DNA of 64,000 bases from Phyllobacterium sp. T1293. Its GTDB lineage: Bacteria > Pseudomonadota > Alphaproteobacteria > Rhizobiales > Rhizobiaceae. This document shows, one piece after another, positions 45,662 through 55,421 of this stretch (the stretch's first letter is position 1; each line of letters begins with the position of its first letter). The translations under genes were made by a program, and so were the position numbers. The stretch is from contig NZ_CP088273.1 of NCBI RefSeq assembly GCF_020731415.2, forward strand, positions 3,596,001-3,660,000, in the 5' to 3' direction. The notes under the pieces were generated by a model. The model saw only the letters and a list, made by a program, of their open reading frames with translations, was not told the origin of the DNA and did not search any database.

Positions 45662-46417
45662 ATGGAAACTGCCCGCACTTTTGCGCGCATCGTGACAAAT
45701 CGCCTGTTTATGCTGCTGTTCCCGCCGACCTGCGCGGAATGCCAGAGCCTTGTCTGCGAACCGGGAAGCCTGTGCGCCGCGTGCTGGTCAAAGGTTCGCT
45801 TTATCGAAAAGCCCTATTGTCCGGTGCTCGGCATTCCTTTCAGCCATGATCTGGGTGCGGAAATCCTGTCGGCGGAGGCAATTGCCGACCCGCCGCCATT
45901 TCGCCGGGCGCGTTCCGTTGCGGTCTATGAGGGGGCGATCAGTACGATGGTGCATCGGCTGAAATATAGCGACCGGACTGATCTTGGCCCGTGGATGGCA
46001 CGATGGATGGCCCGTGCGGGCGGCGAACTGCTTGATGAATGTGATGTCATTGTGCCGGTGCCCCTGCATGCGCGGCGATTCTGGTTTCGCCGGTTCAATC
46101 AGTCGGCGGAGCTTGCGCGCAATCTCGGCAAGATCAGCGGCAAGCCATTTGAGCCGGGCGCCCTAAAGCGCATCAAACCAACGCAGCAACAGGTCGGGCT
46201 TGGCGCCAATGAGCGTGTGGTCAATGTGCGGGGTGCATTCAAAGTACCGGACACGCAGGATATCAAGGTGCGAGGCCGTAATGTTCTTTTGATCGATGAT
46301 GTCTATACGACAGGCGCAACCGTGAAAGCGGCGGCTCGCGCCTTGCTGCGCGGCGGAGCTTCCAGTGTCGATGTACTGACCTTCGGGCGGGTTCTTTCGA
46401 AAGAATTATCTGTCTAA
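45662..46417 (+). CDS. comF: ComF family phosphoribosyltransferase-like protein
   Basis: This 251-residue ComF protein has an N-terminal double zinc-finger (CAEC, then CAACW and a further Cys in PYCPVLG; residues about 22-60) and a C-terminal phosphoribosyltransferase-like domain with PRPP loop NVLLIDDVYTTGATV. In naturally transformable bacteria ComF assists DNA uptake; elsewhere the role is unclear. It starts a run comF-grxC-nitrilase-DUF1178 on the plus strand. Confidence 0.9.
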   Translation: METARTFARIVTNRLFMLLFPPTCAECQSLVCEPGSLCAACWSKVRFIEKPYCPVLGIPFSHDLGAEILSAEAIADPPPFRRARSVAVYEGAISTMVHRLKYSDRTDLGPWMARWMARAGGELLDECDVIVPVPLHARRFWFRRFNQSAELARNLGKISGKPFEPGALKRIKPTQQQVGLGANERVVNVRGAFKVPDTQDIKVRGRNVLLIDDVYTTGATVKAAARALLRGGASSVDVLTFGRVLSKELSV

Positions 46418-46495
46418 GTGCTATTTTGAGGAAAAAACGGGTCTTTGCGCTTTGACTACGGGCGCTTATATAAACGCTATAGTTGGAGTACGATA

Positions 46496-46765
46496 ATGGT
46501 TGATGTCACAATCTATACACGCGATGGCTGCGGCTATTGCTCGGCTGCCAAGAGCCTTCTTGACAAGAAGGGTGTAGCCTTTGTCGAGCACAATGCGACG
46601 GTTGAACCGGACGCACGGCAGGCCATGCTGGCGCGTGCCAATGGGCGCTCGACCTTCCCGCAGATTTTCATTGACGCGGTTCATGTCGGTGGTTGTGACG
46701 ACCTTTATGCGCTTGAACAGCAGGGGCGTCTTGATCCGCTGTTGAAAACAGGCGCACTGGCGTAA
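46496..46765 (+). CDS. grxC: Glutaredoxin 3
   Basis: This 89-residue dithiol glutaredoxin has active site CGYC (residues 11-14, in place of the more usual CPYC), the cis-Pro TFPQIFI segment and the GSH-binding GGCDDLYAL. It reduces protein and glutathione mixed disulfides. The ATG at 46496 has GGAG upstream and is preferred over 46445. It precedes the nitrilase gene by 10 bp. Confidence 0.93.
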   Translation: MVDVTIYTRDGCGYCSAAKSLLDKKGVAFVEHNATVEPDARQAMLARANGRSTFPQIFIDAVHVGGCDDLYALEQQGRLDPLLKTGALA

Positions 46766-46775
46766 GGACCTGACA

Positions 46776-47645
46776 ATGAGCTTATTTCGCGCAGCCGCCA
46801 TCCAGATGCGCTCAGGCGTTGATCCGCAGCGCAATGCCGCCGATCTTGCCGGTTATGTCGCCGATGCCGTCGGCAAGGGTGCGGTTTATGTCCAAACGCC
46901 GGAGATGACCGGTGCCTTGCAGCGTGACCGTAAGGCATTGGCGAGCATTCTGCGCGCCGAAGATGACGATATTATCGTGCGCGCGGCTTCGGAACTTGCG
47001 GCACAGCACGGGATTCATCTGCATATCGGTTCGACGGCCATTGCGCGCGAAGATGGCAAGGTTGCCAACCGCGCCTTCCTGTTCGGACCCGATGGCAAGA
47101 TTATTACCCGCTATGACAAGATCCATATGTTTGATGTCGATCTCGACAATGGCGAAAGCTGGCGGGAATCTGCCGTCTATGCGCCGGGCTCGGATTCTGT
47201 CGTGGCCACACTTCCTTTTGCGCGGCTTGGCCTTGCCATCTGTTACGATGTGCGTTTCCCTCAACTGTTCCGCGCGCAGGCTGTTGCAGGCGCTTCGGTG
47301 TTGACGGCTCCAGCCGCATTCACGCGCCAGACCGGTGAAGCGCATTGGCATATTCTCCAGCGTGCCCGCGCTATCGAGAACGGTGCTTTTGTCGTTTCGG
47401 CAGCACAGGGCGGCGTGCACGAGGATGGCCGCGAAACATTTGGTCATTCGATCATTGTTGCGCCCTGGGGCGAGATTCTGGCAGAAGCCAATCATGCGGA
47501 CCCGGCAGTGATCGTGGCAGATATTGATCCCACATTAAGCGCTGCGGCTCGCTCGAAAGTGCCCAACCTTAAAAATGCCCGTCCCTTTGGTCTGGTCATC
47601 CAATCGGATGACGGCCAAAGCGAGAGACAATCGGCTGCGTCATGA
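46776..47645 (+). CDS. Carbon-nitrogen hydrolase (Nit1-like)
   Basis: This 289-residue nitrilase-superfamily amidase has the triad Glu43 (TPEMTG), Lys115 (RYDKIHMFDVD) and Cys156 (AICYDVRFPQLFR). It is most like the Nit1/YbeM branch, deaminated-glutathione amidases that repair glutathione wrongly transaminated at its glutamyl group. Position directly after glutaredoxin supports a glutathione-linked role. Its stop overlaps the DUF1178 start by 4 bp (ATGA). Confidence 0.9.
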   Translation: MSLFRAAAIQMRSGVDPQRNAADLAGYVADAVGKGAVYVQTPEMTGALQRDRKALASILRAEDDDIIVRAASELAAQHGIHLHIGSTAIAREDGKVANRAFLFGPDGKIITRYDKIHMFDVDLDNGESWRESAVYAPGSDSVVATLPFARLGLAICYDVRFPQLFRAQAVAGASVLTAPAAFTRQTGEAHWHILQRARAIENGAFVVSAAQGGVHEDGRETFGHSIIVAPWGEILAEANHADPAVIVADIDPTLSAAARSKVPNLKNARPFGLVIQSDDGQSERQSAAS

Positions 47646-48055
47646 TCCGTTTTTCCCTTCACTGCGAGCAGGACCACGAATTTGAAGGGTGGTTCCGCAG
47701 CAATGATGATTTTGACAGCCAATCGAAGAAACATCTGGTCACTTGCCCGGTGTGCGGTTCGCACAAGGTGGAAAAGGCGCTGATGGCGCCATCGGTGACG
47801 ACGGGACGGCAAAAGGAAAAGATCGCCGTTACCATGAGCACGATGGTCAATGAGTTGAAGGAAGTTGCCCGCAAAGTGCGCGAGAATGCCGATTATGTCG
47901 GGGCTGATTTTGCTGAAGAGGCGCGCAAAATCCATTTTGGCGAAGCGGACCAACGCGGAATTTACGGCGAAGCATCCGGCGATGAAGTGAAATCCTTGCT
48001 CGACGATGGCATCGATATCATGCCGCTGCCAACCTTTCCTGAGGACCATAATTGA
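47642..48055 (+). CDS. DUF1178 family zinc-ribbon protein
   Basis: This 137-residue protein of the DUF1178 family begins MIRFSLHCEQDHEFEGWFRS and has a zinc-ribbon-like pair (HCEQDH and CPVCGSHKVEKALMAPSV). The C-terminal part is helical (EEARKIHFGEADQRGIYGEAS). Widely conserved in alphaproteobacteria, function unknown. It is translationally coupled to the nitrilase gene. Confidence 0.85.
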   Translation: MIRFSLHCEQDHEFEGWFRSNDDFDSQSKKHLVTCPVCGSHKVEKALMAPSVTTGRQKEKIAVTMSTMVNELKEVARKVRENADYVGADFAEEARKIHFGEADQRGIYGEASGDEVKSLLDDGIDIMPLPTFPEDHN

Positions 48056-48120
48056 TCTTGCGCGTTTGATACGAAGGTCTAAGCTGCCGTGGTCGTAATC
48101 TTCCTGCCGGATAATTCCTC

Positions 48121-49026
48121 ATGCCATTTCTGAATTCCGCTCCTGCGCTGCTCATCCTGACCGGCGCTTTTCTCGGATTGACGCTGCCCTTCGGTAAATT
48201 GGCTTTCGGTGCCGGGGTAACTCCGGCAGTCTGGGCATTTGTGATTTCAACCGGTGCGGGGACTGTGCTTCTGGCGGCCTTTTTGGCGATGGGCAAGCGA
48301 CCATTGCTCAATGGGCGCATGGCCCGGTATTATCTGATTACCGCGCTGATCTCCTATGCGGTACCCAATCTGATGACGCTTTCGGCCATCCCGCATCTGG
48401 GGTCCGGCTTTACCGGCATCATGTATACGCTCTCGCCAGTCTTTACGCTGTTGTTGTCGATGCTCTTCGGTATCAAACGGCCCAATATGTTGGGGCTCTT
48501 GGGTATTCTTGTAGGGTTTGCCGGGGCTGTGCTTGTGGGCTTCACCCGTGGTCAGGTGGGGCAGCCGGCAGAACCATTCTGGATTATCATTGGTCTGCTC
48601 ATTCCCGTTCTGCTTGCACTCGGCAATGTCTATCGCACCATCGACTGGCCCGAGGGAGCCGATCCGACCGAGCTTGCAGCGGGCAGCCATCTGACGACCG
48701 CTATATTGCTGATCCCGGTTATTTTCTACGTGAGCGGTAGTTTTGCCGTTGAACCGCTTGGCAATGTGCCGTGGCTGGTGGTCGCGCAGATATTGGCCTC
48801 AACCTGCATGTTTGCGCTGTACTTCCGGTTGCAGGCGGTTGGTGGCCCCGTTTATCTGAGCCAAATTGGCTATGTTGGCGCCGCAGTGGCGCTGATCGCG
48901 GGGACATTGTTTCTGGGCGAAGTCTATCAACTGGCGACATGGGTGGGGGCGGTTATCATCACCATCGGCGTGTTGATGACGACAAAGGCACAGCGCATGG
49001 CGGCAAAAGCGACGGCCACAGCCTGA
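48121..49026 (+). CDS. EamA family (DMT) transporter
   Basis: This 301-residue DMT-superfamily exporter has ten hydrophobic helices in two EamA repeats. The first includes LTGAFLGLTLPFGKLAFGAGV and YTLSPVFTLLLSMLFGIKRP; the second ends with IAGTLFLGEVYQLATWVGAVIIT. Substrate unknown. It differs substantially from the other EamA gene at 26.3-27.2 kb, so the two are not recent duplicates. It converges on ubiG with 3 bp between stops. Confidence 0.87.
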   Translation: MPFLNSAPALLILTGAFLGLTLPFGKLAFGAGVTPAVWAFVISTGAGTVLLAAFLAMGKRPLLNGRMARYYLITALISYAVPNLMTLSAIPHLGSGFTGIMYTLSPVFTLLLSMLFGIKRPNMLGLLGILVGFAGAVLVGFTRGQVGQPAEPFWIIIGLLIPVLLALGNVYRTIDWPEGADPTELAAGSHLTTAILLIPVIFYVSGSFAVEPLGNVPWLVVAQILASTCMFALYFRLQAVGGPVYLSQIGYVGAAVALIAGTLFLGEVYQLATWVGAVIITIGVLMTTKAQRMAAKATATA

Positions 49027-49029
49027 TTT

Positions 49030-49776
49030 TTAACGCGGACGGACCGCCAGTACCATGTAATTGACGTTGGTATCGGTTGAGCGATTCCAGCTGTCGGCGA
49101 GCGGATTATAGGTCACGCCCACGGTCTCGGTGATTTCGAGCCCGGCCTGTGTCAGCGGTCCCTCCAGCTCTTCAGGCCGAACCAGCTTTTCATATTGGTG
49201 GGTGCCACGCGGCAACCAGCGCAGGACATATTCCGCACCGAAAATGGCAAGGCCGAGCGCCTTCAAAGTCCGGTTGATGGTGGCGACGAAGGTCACACCA
49301 CCCGGTTTGACCATCTGTGCACAGGCGGTGAGATAAAGCTCCACATCGGCCACATGCTCGACCACTTCCATGTTGAGGACGATATCGAATTTTTCACCGG
49401 CTTCCGCCAGCGCCTCGGCGGTTGTGGCGCGATAGTCAATATCGAGCCCGCTTTGGGCTGCATGAATTTTTGCAACTTCAATATTGGTTTCGCCCGCATC
49501 GGCGCCGACAACCGAAGCACCCAGCCGCGCCATGGGTTCGCACAACAGGCCGCCACCGCAGCCAATATCCAGCAAACGCAGCCCCGTAAACGGCTTCGGG
49601 CTGTTCGGATCAAGACCGTAATGGGCGCAGACTTTTTCCTTGATATAGGCAAGACGGGTTGGATTGAATTTGTGCAGAGGACGGAACTTGCCTTGCGGGT
49701 TCCACCATTCGGCGGCCATGCGCGAAAAACGATCTACTTCGGCGGCATCGATTGTGCTGCGTTGGGCTTCGGTCAT
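49030..49776 (-). CDS. ubiG: Bifunctional 3-demethylubiquinone/2-octaprenyl-6-hydroxyphenol O-methyltransferase
   Basis: This 248-residue class I methyltransferase performs both O-methylations of ubiquinone synthesis. The N-terminal [26 protein letters not shown] is diagnostic of UbiG. The SAM motif is [16 protein letters not shown], and [14 protein letters not shown] follows. The start ATG at 49776 (MTEAQRST) has AAGGACG upstream; the longer frame to 49830 is unlikely. lysC is not adjacent on this strand; ubiG is divergent from parD. Confidence 0.94.
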   Translation of the reverse strand: MTEAQRSTIDAAEVDRFSRMAAEWWNPQGKFRPLHKFNPTRLAYIKEKVCAHYGLDPNSPKPFTGLRLLDIGCGGGLLCEPMARLGASVVGADAGETNIEVAKIHAAQSGLDIDYRATTAEALAEAGEKFDIVLNMEVVEHVADVELYLTACAQMVKPGGVTFVATINRTLKALGLAIFGAEYVLRWLPRGTHQYEKLVRPEELEGPLTQAGLEITETVGVTYNPLADSWNRSTDTNVNYMVLAVRPR

Positions 49777-49930
49777 GGCAACGTCCTTTTTACTGCTTCT
49801 GGAGAGGCCCCTTCCGGCAAAAAATGTCAAGATGCAAATTCGGCTTCGCGCCGATCGTATTATCTATTAGTATCTATTGTTATCAAATGATCGACCAATT
49901 GGGGTCGTCAGGACTTGAGGAATAGATGCG

Positions 49931-50191
49931 ATGACAAGCATTGCACTCGGCGACCATTACGAACGGTTCATCAAAAAACAGCTCGAATCCGGTCGCTATA
50001 ACAATGCCAGTGAGGTCGTGCGGGCGGGGTTGCGTATGTTGGAAGATTTCGAAGAAGCGCGGGAAAACTGGTTGCGGAAAGAAATACCGAACCGTCTCGC
50101 CGAATTTCAGGAAAATCCCGATATCGGTATTCCAGCCGAGCAGGTATTTGCGAACCTCGAGGCACGCGCTCGGATGATGAAGGCGAAGTAA
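49931..50191 (+). CDS. parD: ParD-type antitoxin
   Basis: This 86-residue ribbon-helix-helix protein begins MTSIALGDHYERFIKKQLES, typical of ParD. The RHH helices lie in residues 10-50 (GRYNNASEVVRAGLRMLEDFEE), and a C-terminal tail binds the toxin. GAGGAAT precedes the ATG. Direct TATCTATT repeats upstream at about 49860-49878 may be an autoregulatory operator. The paired toxin gene immediately downstream is damaged. Confidence 0.88.
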   Translation: MTSIALGDHYERFIKKQLESGRYNNASEVVRAGLRMLEDFEEARENWLRKEIPNRLAEFQENPDIGIPAEQVFANLEARARMMKAK

Positions 50192-50194
50192 TGG

Positions 50195-50506
50195 ATGGAT
50201 TATAAAGGCGTCTTCCATCCAAGTCCGAACAGGAACTGGTTGAGCTTTACGACTATATCGAAATTAATGTCAGTGCTGAGCGCGCGCAGACATTCCTGTT
50301 TAATATTCGCGATTATTGCCTTGGGTTTTCAACTTCCCCCAAAACGTGGAACTGTCCGCGACGACATAATGAGCAGTGTGCGTGTCATTGGTTACAGATG
50401 CAGCATTAGCATCGCTTTTGCTGTCACGGCGGACACCGTAGTAATCTTGGGTGTTTTCTACGCCGGGCGCAATGTCACGGCGGATTTGTTAGATGGGCGT
50501 GGTTGA
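50195..50506 (+). pseudogene. parE: ParE-type toxin with two compensating frameshifts
   Basis: The open frame runs 103 codons, but only its two ends read as ParE. It starts MDYKGVFHP in frame. From about 50220 the ParE reading is in another frame (KSEQELVELYDYIEINVSAE, then RAQTFLFNIRDYCLGFSTSP). After about 50340 the original frame resumes KRGTVRDDI...VRVIGY, then VVILGVFYAGRNVTADLL. One base appears lost near 50220 and one gained in the CCCCCAAAA run at 50336-50344. The middle third of the toxin is therefore scrambled and likely inactive. Confidence 0.85.
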
Positions 50507-50669
50507 CACAATTTGGACTTTGAGAAACGCACACCCCACAAACATTGCCCGTCTGATCACGCGTTCTTGCAGTTGCGTCATAATTTCGTTATGGGAAACC
50601 GCGTTCCGCTTTCGACAAGGCGGGTCGTTTTAAATCTCATTTTCAAGCCTTTCCAGAACGGTATTCCCC

Positions 50670-51923
50670 ATGGCACGCATTGTGATGAAATTCGGTGGCA
50701 CTTCGGTGGCCGATATCGACCGCATCCGTAATGTGGCCCGGCATGTCAAACGTGAAGTTGATGCTGGGCACGAAGTCGCAGTCGTCGTTTCCGCAATGGC
50801 AGGGAAAACCAACGAACTCGTCGCCTGGACCCGTCAGACCTCGCCGATGCATGATGCACGCGAATATGATGCCATTGTCGCCTCTGGCGAGCAGGTGACA
50901 GCGGGATTGCTGGCTGTGGCCTTGCAGGGCATGGGTGTACATGCGCGTTCCTGGCAGGGCTGGCAGATCCCGATCAAAACCGACAATGCCCATGGTGCTG
51001 CGCGCATTATCGATATTGACGGCTCGTTCCTGATCGAACGGTTCAAGGAAGGCCAGGTTGCCGTGATCGCCGGGTTCCAGGGTATTGGCCCGGATAACCG
51101 CATTTCGACGCTTGGCCGTGGTGGTTCGGATACGAGCGCCGTGGCGATTGCTGCATCTGTTAAGGCTGACCGTTGCGATATCTATACGGATGTCGACGGT
51201 GTCTACACCACCGATCCGCGCGTTGAGCCAAAGGCCCGCAGGCTGTCGCGCATTTCTTTCGAAGAAATGCTCGAAATGGCTTCGCTTGGTGCCAAAGTTC
51301 TGCAGGTGCGGTCCGTCGAGCTTGCGATGGTCCACAAAGTGCGCACATTTGTGCGATCCAGTTTTGAAGACCCCGATGCGCCGGGCATGGGTGATCTGAT
51401 CAATCCGCCCGGCACACTTATTTGCGACGAGGAAGAAATCGTGGAACAGCAGGTTGTAACAGGAATTGCCTACGCCAAGGACGAAGCTCAAATCTCCTTG
51501 CGCCGTGTTGCAGACCGCCCCGGTATTTCTGCCGGCATTTTTGGCCCGCTGGCCGAAGCCCATATCAACGTCGACATGATCGTTCAGAATATTTCCGAGG
51601 ACGGCTCAAAGACCGATATGACCTTCACGGTGCCCTCGGGTGATCTCGACAAGGCGCTGGTCGTTCTGGAGAAGGTTAAGGCCGATATCGGTTTCGACGT
51701 AATCCAGTCGGAAGCCGGTATGGTCAAGGTTTCGGTGATCGGTATCGGTATGCGCAGCCACGCGGGCGTTGCCGCAACGGCATTCCGCGCGTTGGCTGAC
51801 AAGGGCATCAACATCCGCGCCATCACCACTTCGGAAATCAAGATTTCCATTCTGATTGACGGTCCCTATGCGGAACTTGCGGTTCGGACTTTGCATTCTG
51901 TCTACGGTCTGGATAAGCATTAA
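50670..51923 (+). CDS. lysC: Aspartate kinase
   Basis: This 417-residue aspartokinase makes 4-phospho-L-aspartate, the branch-point step to lysine, threonine and methionine. The N-terminal KFGGTSVADIDRIRNVA and GRGGSDTSAVAIAASVKAD are kinase motifs. Two C-terminal ACT domains (about 270-410) provide feedback control, with GIGMRSHAGVAATAFRALAD. Size matches the single-function alphaproteobacterial enzyme without homoserine dehydrogenase. It follows the parE remnant by about 160 bp. Confidence 0.95.
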   Translation: MARIVMKFGGTSVADIDRIRNVARHVKREVDAGHEVAVVVSAMAGKTNELVAWTRQTSPMHDAREYDAIVASGEQVTAGLLAVALQGMGVHARSWQGWQIPIKTDNAHGAARIIDIDGSFLIERFKEGQVAVIAGFQGIGPDNRISTLGRGGSDTSAVAIAASVKADRCDIYTDVDGVYTTDPRVEPKARRLSRISFEEMLEMASLGAKVLQVRSVELAMVHKVRTFVRSSFEDPDAPGMGDLINPPGTLICDEEEIVEQQVVTGIAYAKDEAQISLRRVADRPGISAGIFGPLAEAHINVDMIVQNISEDGSKTDMTFTVPSGDLDKALVVLEKVKADIGFDVIQSEAGMVKVSVIGIGMRSHAGVAATAFRALADKGINIRAITTSEIKISILIDGPYAELAVRTLHSVYGLDKH

Positions 51924-52040
51924 TTTACTGTCTAAGACTGAGATTCTGTTTGTCGGTGAACGTCTCGGCTGACATGATGAATCAATGAGTTGATTGGCGA
52001 GACCATTCCGGTCTTGCTGATATTATTATGGAGCAGATGG

Positions 52041-54317
52041 GTGCCCACGCGCGAGCAGATTACAGGTCCTCGTGTCATGCTGAAGCGCCTCCGCGAATTG
52101 ATGGCGGAGGCTCTTGAGCCGCAGGAGAGGCTTGACCGTATCGTTCGCGAAATCGCGCAGAACATGGTCGCCGAAGTGTGCTCATTTTATGTGCTGCGTT
52201 CTGATGGCGTCCTCGAACTCTATGCAACCGAAGGTTTGAACCCATCGGCCGTTCACTTGGCGCAGTTGCGCCTCGGTCAAGGTCTTGTCGGTACGATTGC
52301 CTCAAGCGCCCGCCCGCTTAACCTGACGGATGCCCAGACCCATCCCGCCTTCGCCTACCTGCCGGAGACGGGCGAAGAAATCTATAATTCCTTCCTTGGT
52401 GTACCGATTCTGCGGGCAGGGCGCACGCTCGGCGTTCTCGTCGTGCAGAACCGGACCAAGCGCGTTTACCGCGAAGATGAAGTGGAAGCGCTCGAAACCA
52501 CGGCGATGGTTCTGGCTGAAATGGTTGCCGCAGGCAGTCTTACGCGATTGGCACGGCCGGGTGTTGAGCTTGATCTCGGCAAGCCCATGAGCTTTTCCGG
52601 CAGTGCCTTCAATGATGGGGTCGGTCTTGGCCATGTGGTGCTGCATGAGCCACGCATTGTTGTCACCAATCTTTTCAACGAAAACATCGATACGGAAATC
52701 GATCGGCTTGAAACCTCCTTGGGTTCGCTGCGCATTTCCATTGACGACATGCTGTCGCGCCGCGATGTAGCATTTGAAGGCGAGCACCGTGAGGTGCTGG
52801 AAGCTTACCGGATGTTTGCCCATGATACGGGCTGGGTGCGCCGTCTTGAAGAGGCAATCCGCAATGGTCTGACTGCGGAAGCCGCCGTTGAGAAAGTCCA
52901 GAGCGATACCCGCGCGCGGATGATGCATCTGAGCGATCCCTATATGCGCGAGCGCCTCAGCGATTTCGACGATCTTGCCAACCGCCTGCTGCGCCAGCTG
53001 ATGGGACGCGATGTGAAGACCATGGCCGGTTCGCTGGCCAAGGACGCCATTATCATTGCCCGGTCGATGGGCGCTGCCGAACTTCTCGACTATCCGCGCG
53101 AACGTTTGCGCGGGCTGGTTCTGGAAGATGGCGCGGCGACAAGCCATGTGGTGATCGTGGCCCGCGCGATGGGTATTCCCGTTGCGGGGCAGGTCAAGGG
53201 CGTCGTGTCCATGGCCGAAAACAATGATGCTGTTATCATCGATGGTGATGATGGCCGCGTGCATTTGCGCCCGCAGGCTGATGTCGAAGCTGCCTATTCG
53301 GAAAAGGTCAAGTTCCGCGCCAAGCGTCAGGCTCTCTATCGCGAGTTACGCGACAAGCCATCGGTTACCAAGGATGGTGTGCCAATCTCCCTGCTGATGA
53401 ATGCCGGGTTGCTGGTTGATCTGCCGCAGCTGACGGAAGCGGGCGCAGCCGGCATTGGCCTGTTCCGCACCGAACTGCAATTCATGGTGGCTTCGACTTT
53501 CCCCCGCGCGGAACAGCAGGAGCGGCTTTACCGTTCGGTGCTGGATGCCGCTGGTGAAAGACCGGTCACATTCCGCACGCTCGATATTGGCGGCGATAAG
53601 GTTCTTCCCTATTTCCGCAGCAATACGAATGAAGAAAATCCGGCAATGGGCTGGCGGGCTATCCGCCTGACGCTCGACCGTCCGGGTCTGCTGCGCACGC
53701 AGGTTCGCGCCTTGCTGAAAGCAGCGGGTGGGCGCGAATTACGCCTGATGCTCCCGATGGTCACTGAAGTGGCTGAGGTTCGCAAGGCGAGCGAACTGAT
53801 CAACCGCGAAGTGCAGCACCTGTCGCGCTTTGCCTATAATCTGCCGACACGGGTCAAGATCGGCGCGATGGTTGAAGTGCCGTCCCTGCTTTGGCAGCTT
53901 GATGAACTGATGTCCGTTGTCGACTTTGTTTCCGTCGGCTCCAATGATCTGTTCCAGTTTGTCATGGCTGTGGATCGCGGCAACTCGATTATCACCAACC
54001 GTTTTGACAATCTTTCTGTGCCGTTCCTGCGGGTGCTGCGCCAGATTGCGCAGGCGGGCGTGCGTAACAACACGGATGTGACGTTGTGCGGTGAAATGGC
54101 TGGCAAACCACTTTCAGCCATGGCCCTGATTGGCCTCGGCTTCCGCTCCATTTCGATGGCACCGGCCTCTATTGGCCCTGTTAAGGCAATGCTGGGCACA
54201 CTTCATGTCGGCGAGTTGCATGCGCAATTGACCGATGTGATCGACAATCACGGCGATACGGGTTCCCTGCGGCATGTCCTGAACAAATTCGCAGAGCGAA
54301 CGGGCGTTCCGCTGTGA
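52041..54317 (+). CDS. ptsP: Nitrogen-regulatory PTS enzyme I
   Basis: PtsP (EI-Ntr) uses phosphoenolpyruvate to phosphorylate NPr in the nitrogen PTS, a regulator of carbon-nitrogen balance. It has an N-terminal GAF domain (VRSDGVLELYATEGLNPSAV-type region, about residues 20-165) that senses glutamine in relatives. The swivelling phosphohistidine domain has GAATSHVVIVARAMGIPVAGQ. The PEP-binding TIM barrel has GSNDLFQFVMAVDR and TLCGEMAG. I prefer the GTG at 52041 with GGAG 7 nt upstream; an ATG at 51990 in the same frame adds 17 hydrophobic residues. Confidence 0.92.
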   Translation: MPTREQITGPRVMLKRLRELMAEALEPQERLDRIVREIAQNMVAEVCSFYVLRSDGVLELYATEGLNPSAVHLAQLRLGQGLVGTIASSARPLNLTDAQTHPAFAYLPETGEEIYNSFLGVPILRAGRTLGVLVVQNRTKRVYREDEVEALETTAMVLAEMVAAGSLTRLARPGVELDLGKPMSFSGSAFNDGVGLGHVVLHEPRIVVTNLFNENIDTEIDRLETSLGSLRISIDDMLSRRDVAFEGEHREVLEAYRMFAHDTGWVRRLEEAIRNGLTAEAAVEKVQSDTRARMMHLSDPYMRERLSDFDDLANRLLRQLMGRDVKTMAGSLAKDAIIIARSMGAAELLDYPRERLRGLVLEDGAATSHVVIVARAMGIPVAGQVKGVVSMAENNDAVIIDGDDGRVHLRPQADVEAAYSEKVKFRAKRQALYRELRDKPSVTKDGVPISLLMNAGLLVDLPQLTEAGAAGIGLFRTELQFMVASTFPRAEQQERLYRSVLDAAGERPVTFRTLDIGGDKVLPYFRSNTNEENPAMGWRAIRLTLDRPGLLRTQVRALLKAAGGRELRLMLPMVTEVAEVRKASELINREVQHLSRFAYNLPTRVKIGAMVEVPSLLWQLDELMSVVDFVSVGSNDLFQFVMAVDRGNSIITNRFDNLSVPFLRVLRQIAQAGVRNNTDVTLCGEMAGKPLSAMALIGLGFRSISMAPASIGPVKAMLGTLHVGELHAQLTDVIDNHGDTGSLRHVLNKFAERTGVPL

Positions 54318-54341
54318 AATTTACTGAGGTAACAAACTAAA

Positions 54342-55421
54342 ATGATGTCCATTCCGCAGGATCGTATGGATCAGCTGCTGAAGCGGTTTTCCATGATTGA
54401 ATCGCAGATGGCGAGCAATCCGGATTCCGACACCTATGTGAAGCTGGCCTCGGAATATTCCGAGCTTGAGACTGTCGTTGCCAAGATTCGCGATCTGATC
54501 GCATCGCGCAGCGAGGCCGATGATCTGAAGAGCATGCTCAACGATGCGTCGACAGACAAGGATATGCGCGAACTGGCCGAGGCGGAGTTGCCCGAGATCA
54601 ATGAGCGCATCGAAGCTCTTGAGCAGGAGATTCAGGTCCTGCTTCTGCCAAAGGATGTTGCCGACGAGCGCAATGCGATTCTTGAAATACGCGCCGGAAC
54701 AGGTGGTTCGGAAGCCGCGCTGTTCGGTGGTGATCTGTTCCGCATGTATGAGCGTTATGCGGCTGCCAATGGTTGGCGGGTCGAGTTGATTTCCGGCAGC
54801 GATGGCGAAGCCGGTGGCTATAAGGAAGTCATAGCCATGGTTTCCGGCAAGGGCGTTTTTGCCAAGCTTAAATTCGAGTCGGGCGTTCACCGGGTTCAGC
54901 GCGTGCCGGATACGGAAGCCAGCGGGCGTATTCATACATCTGCGGCAACGGTTGCTGTGCTCCCCGAAGCCGAGGAAATCGATATCGATATCCGCCCTGA
55001 AGATATTCGCATTGATACGATGCGCGCATCAGGTTCGGGCGGACAGCACGTCAATACGACGGACTCCGCGGTGCGCATTACCCATATTCCATCGGGCATT
55101 GTCGTCGTGCAGGCGGAAAAATCCCAGCATCAGAACCGCGCACGCGCCATGCAGGTGTTGCGGTCACGGCTCTTTGACATGCAGCGGCAAAAGGCTGACA
55201 GCGAGCGGTCGGAAGCGCGGCGCAGTCAGGTCGGCTCGGGCGACCGGTCGGAGCGCATTCGCACCTATAATTTCCCGCAAGGCCGCGTGACTGATCATCG
55301 CATCAACCTGACGCTCTACAAGCTCGATCGCATTATGGAAGGCGATCTTGACGAACTGATCGGGGCGCTCATCTCGGACTATCAGACCGCGCTTCTCGCC
55401 CAGATGAATGACGGATACTGA
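54342..55421 (+). CDS. prfA: Peptide chain release factor 1
   Basis: RF1 recognises UAA and UAG at the ribosome and triggers peptidyl-tRNA hydrolysis. The 359 residues contain the universal GGQ motif at 233-235 ([18 protein letters not shown]). The PxT-type anticodon loop region and the C-terminal domain follow. It starts at ATG 54342 or the adjacent ATG at 54345. It overlaps prmC, whose product methylates the GGQ glutamine, a functionally coherent pair. Confidence 0.96.
   Translation: MMSIPQDRMDQLLKRFSMIESQMASNPDSDTYVKLASEYSELETVVAKIRDLIASRSEADDLKSMLNDASTDKDMRELAEAELPEINERIEALEQEIQVLLLPKDVADERNAILEIRAGTGGSEAALFGGDLFRMYERYAAANGWRVELISGSDGEAGGYKEVIAMVSGKGVFAKLKFESGVHRVQRVPDTEASGRIHTSAATVAVLPEAEEIDIDIRPEDIRIDTMRASGSGGQHVNTTDSAVRITHIPSGIVVVQAEKSQHQNRARAMQVLRSRLFDMQRQKADSERSEARRSQVGSGDRSERIRTYNFPQGRVTDHRINLTLYKLDRIMEGDLDELIGALISDYQTALLAQMNDGY

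Noticed and set aside
52302-53264. 320-codon minus-strand frame opposite ptsP
   Set aside because: Shadow of ptsP, no domain content.
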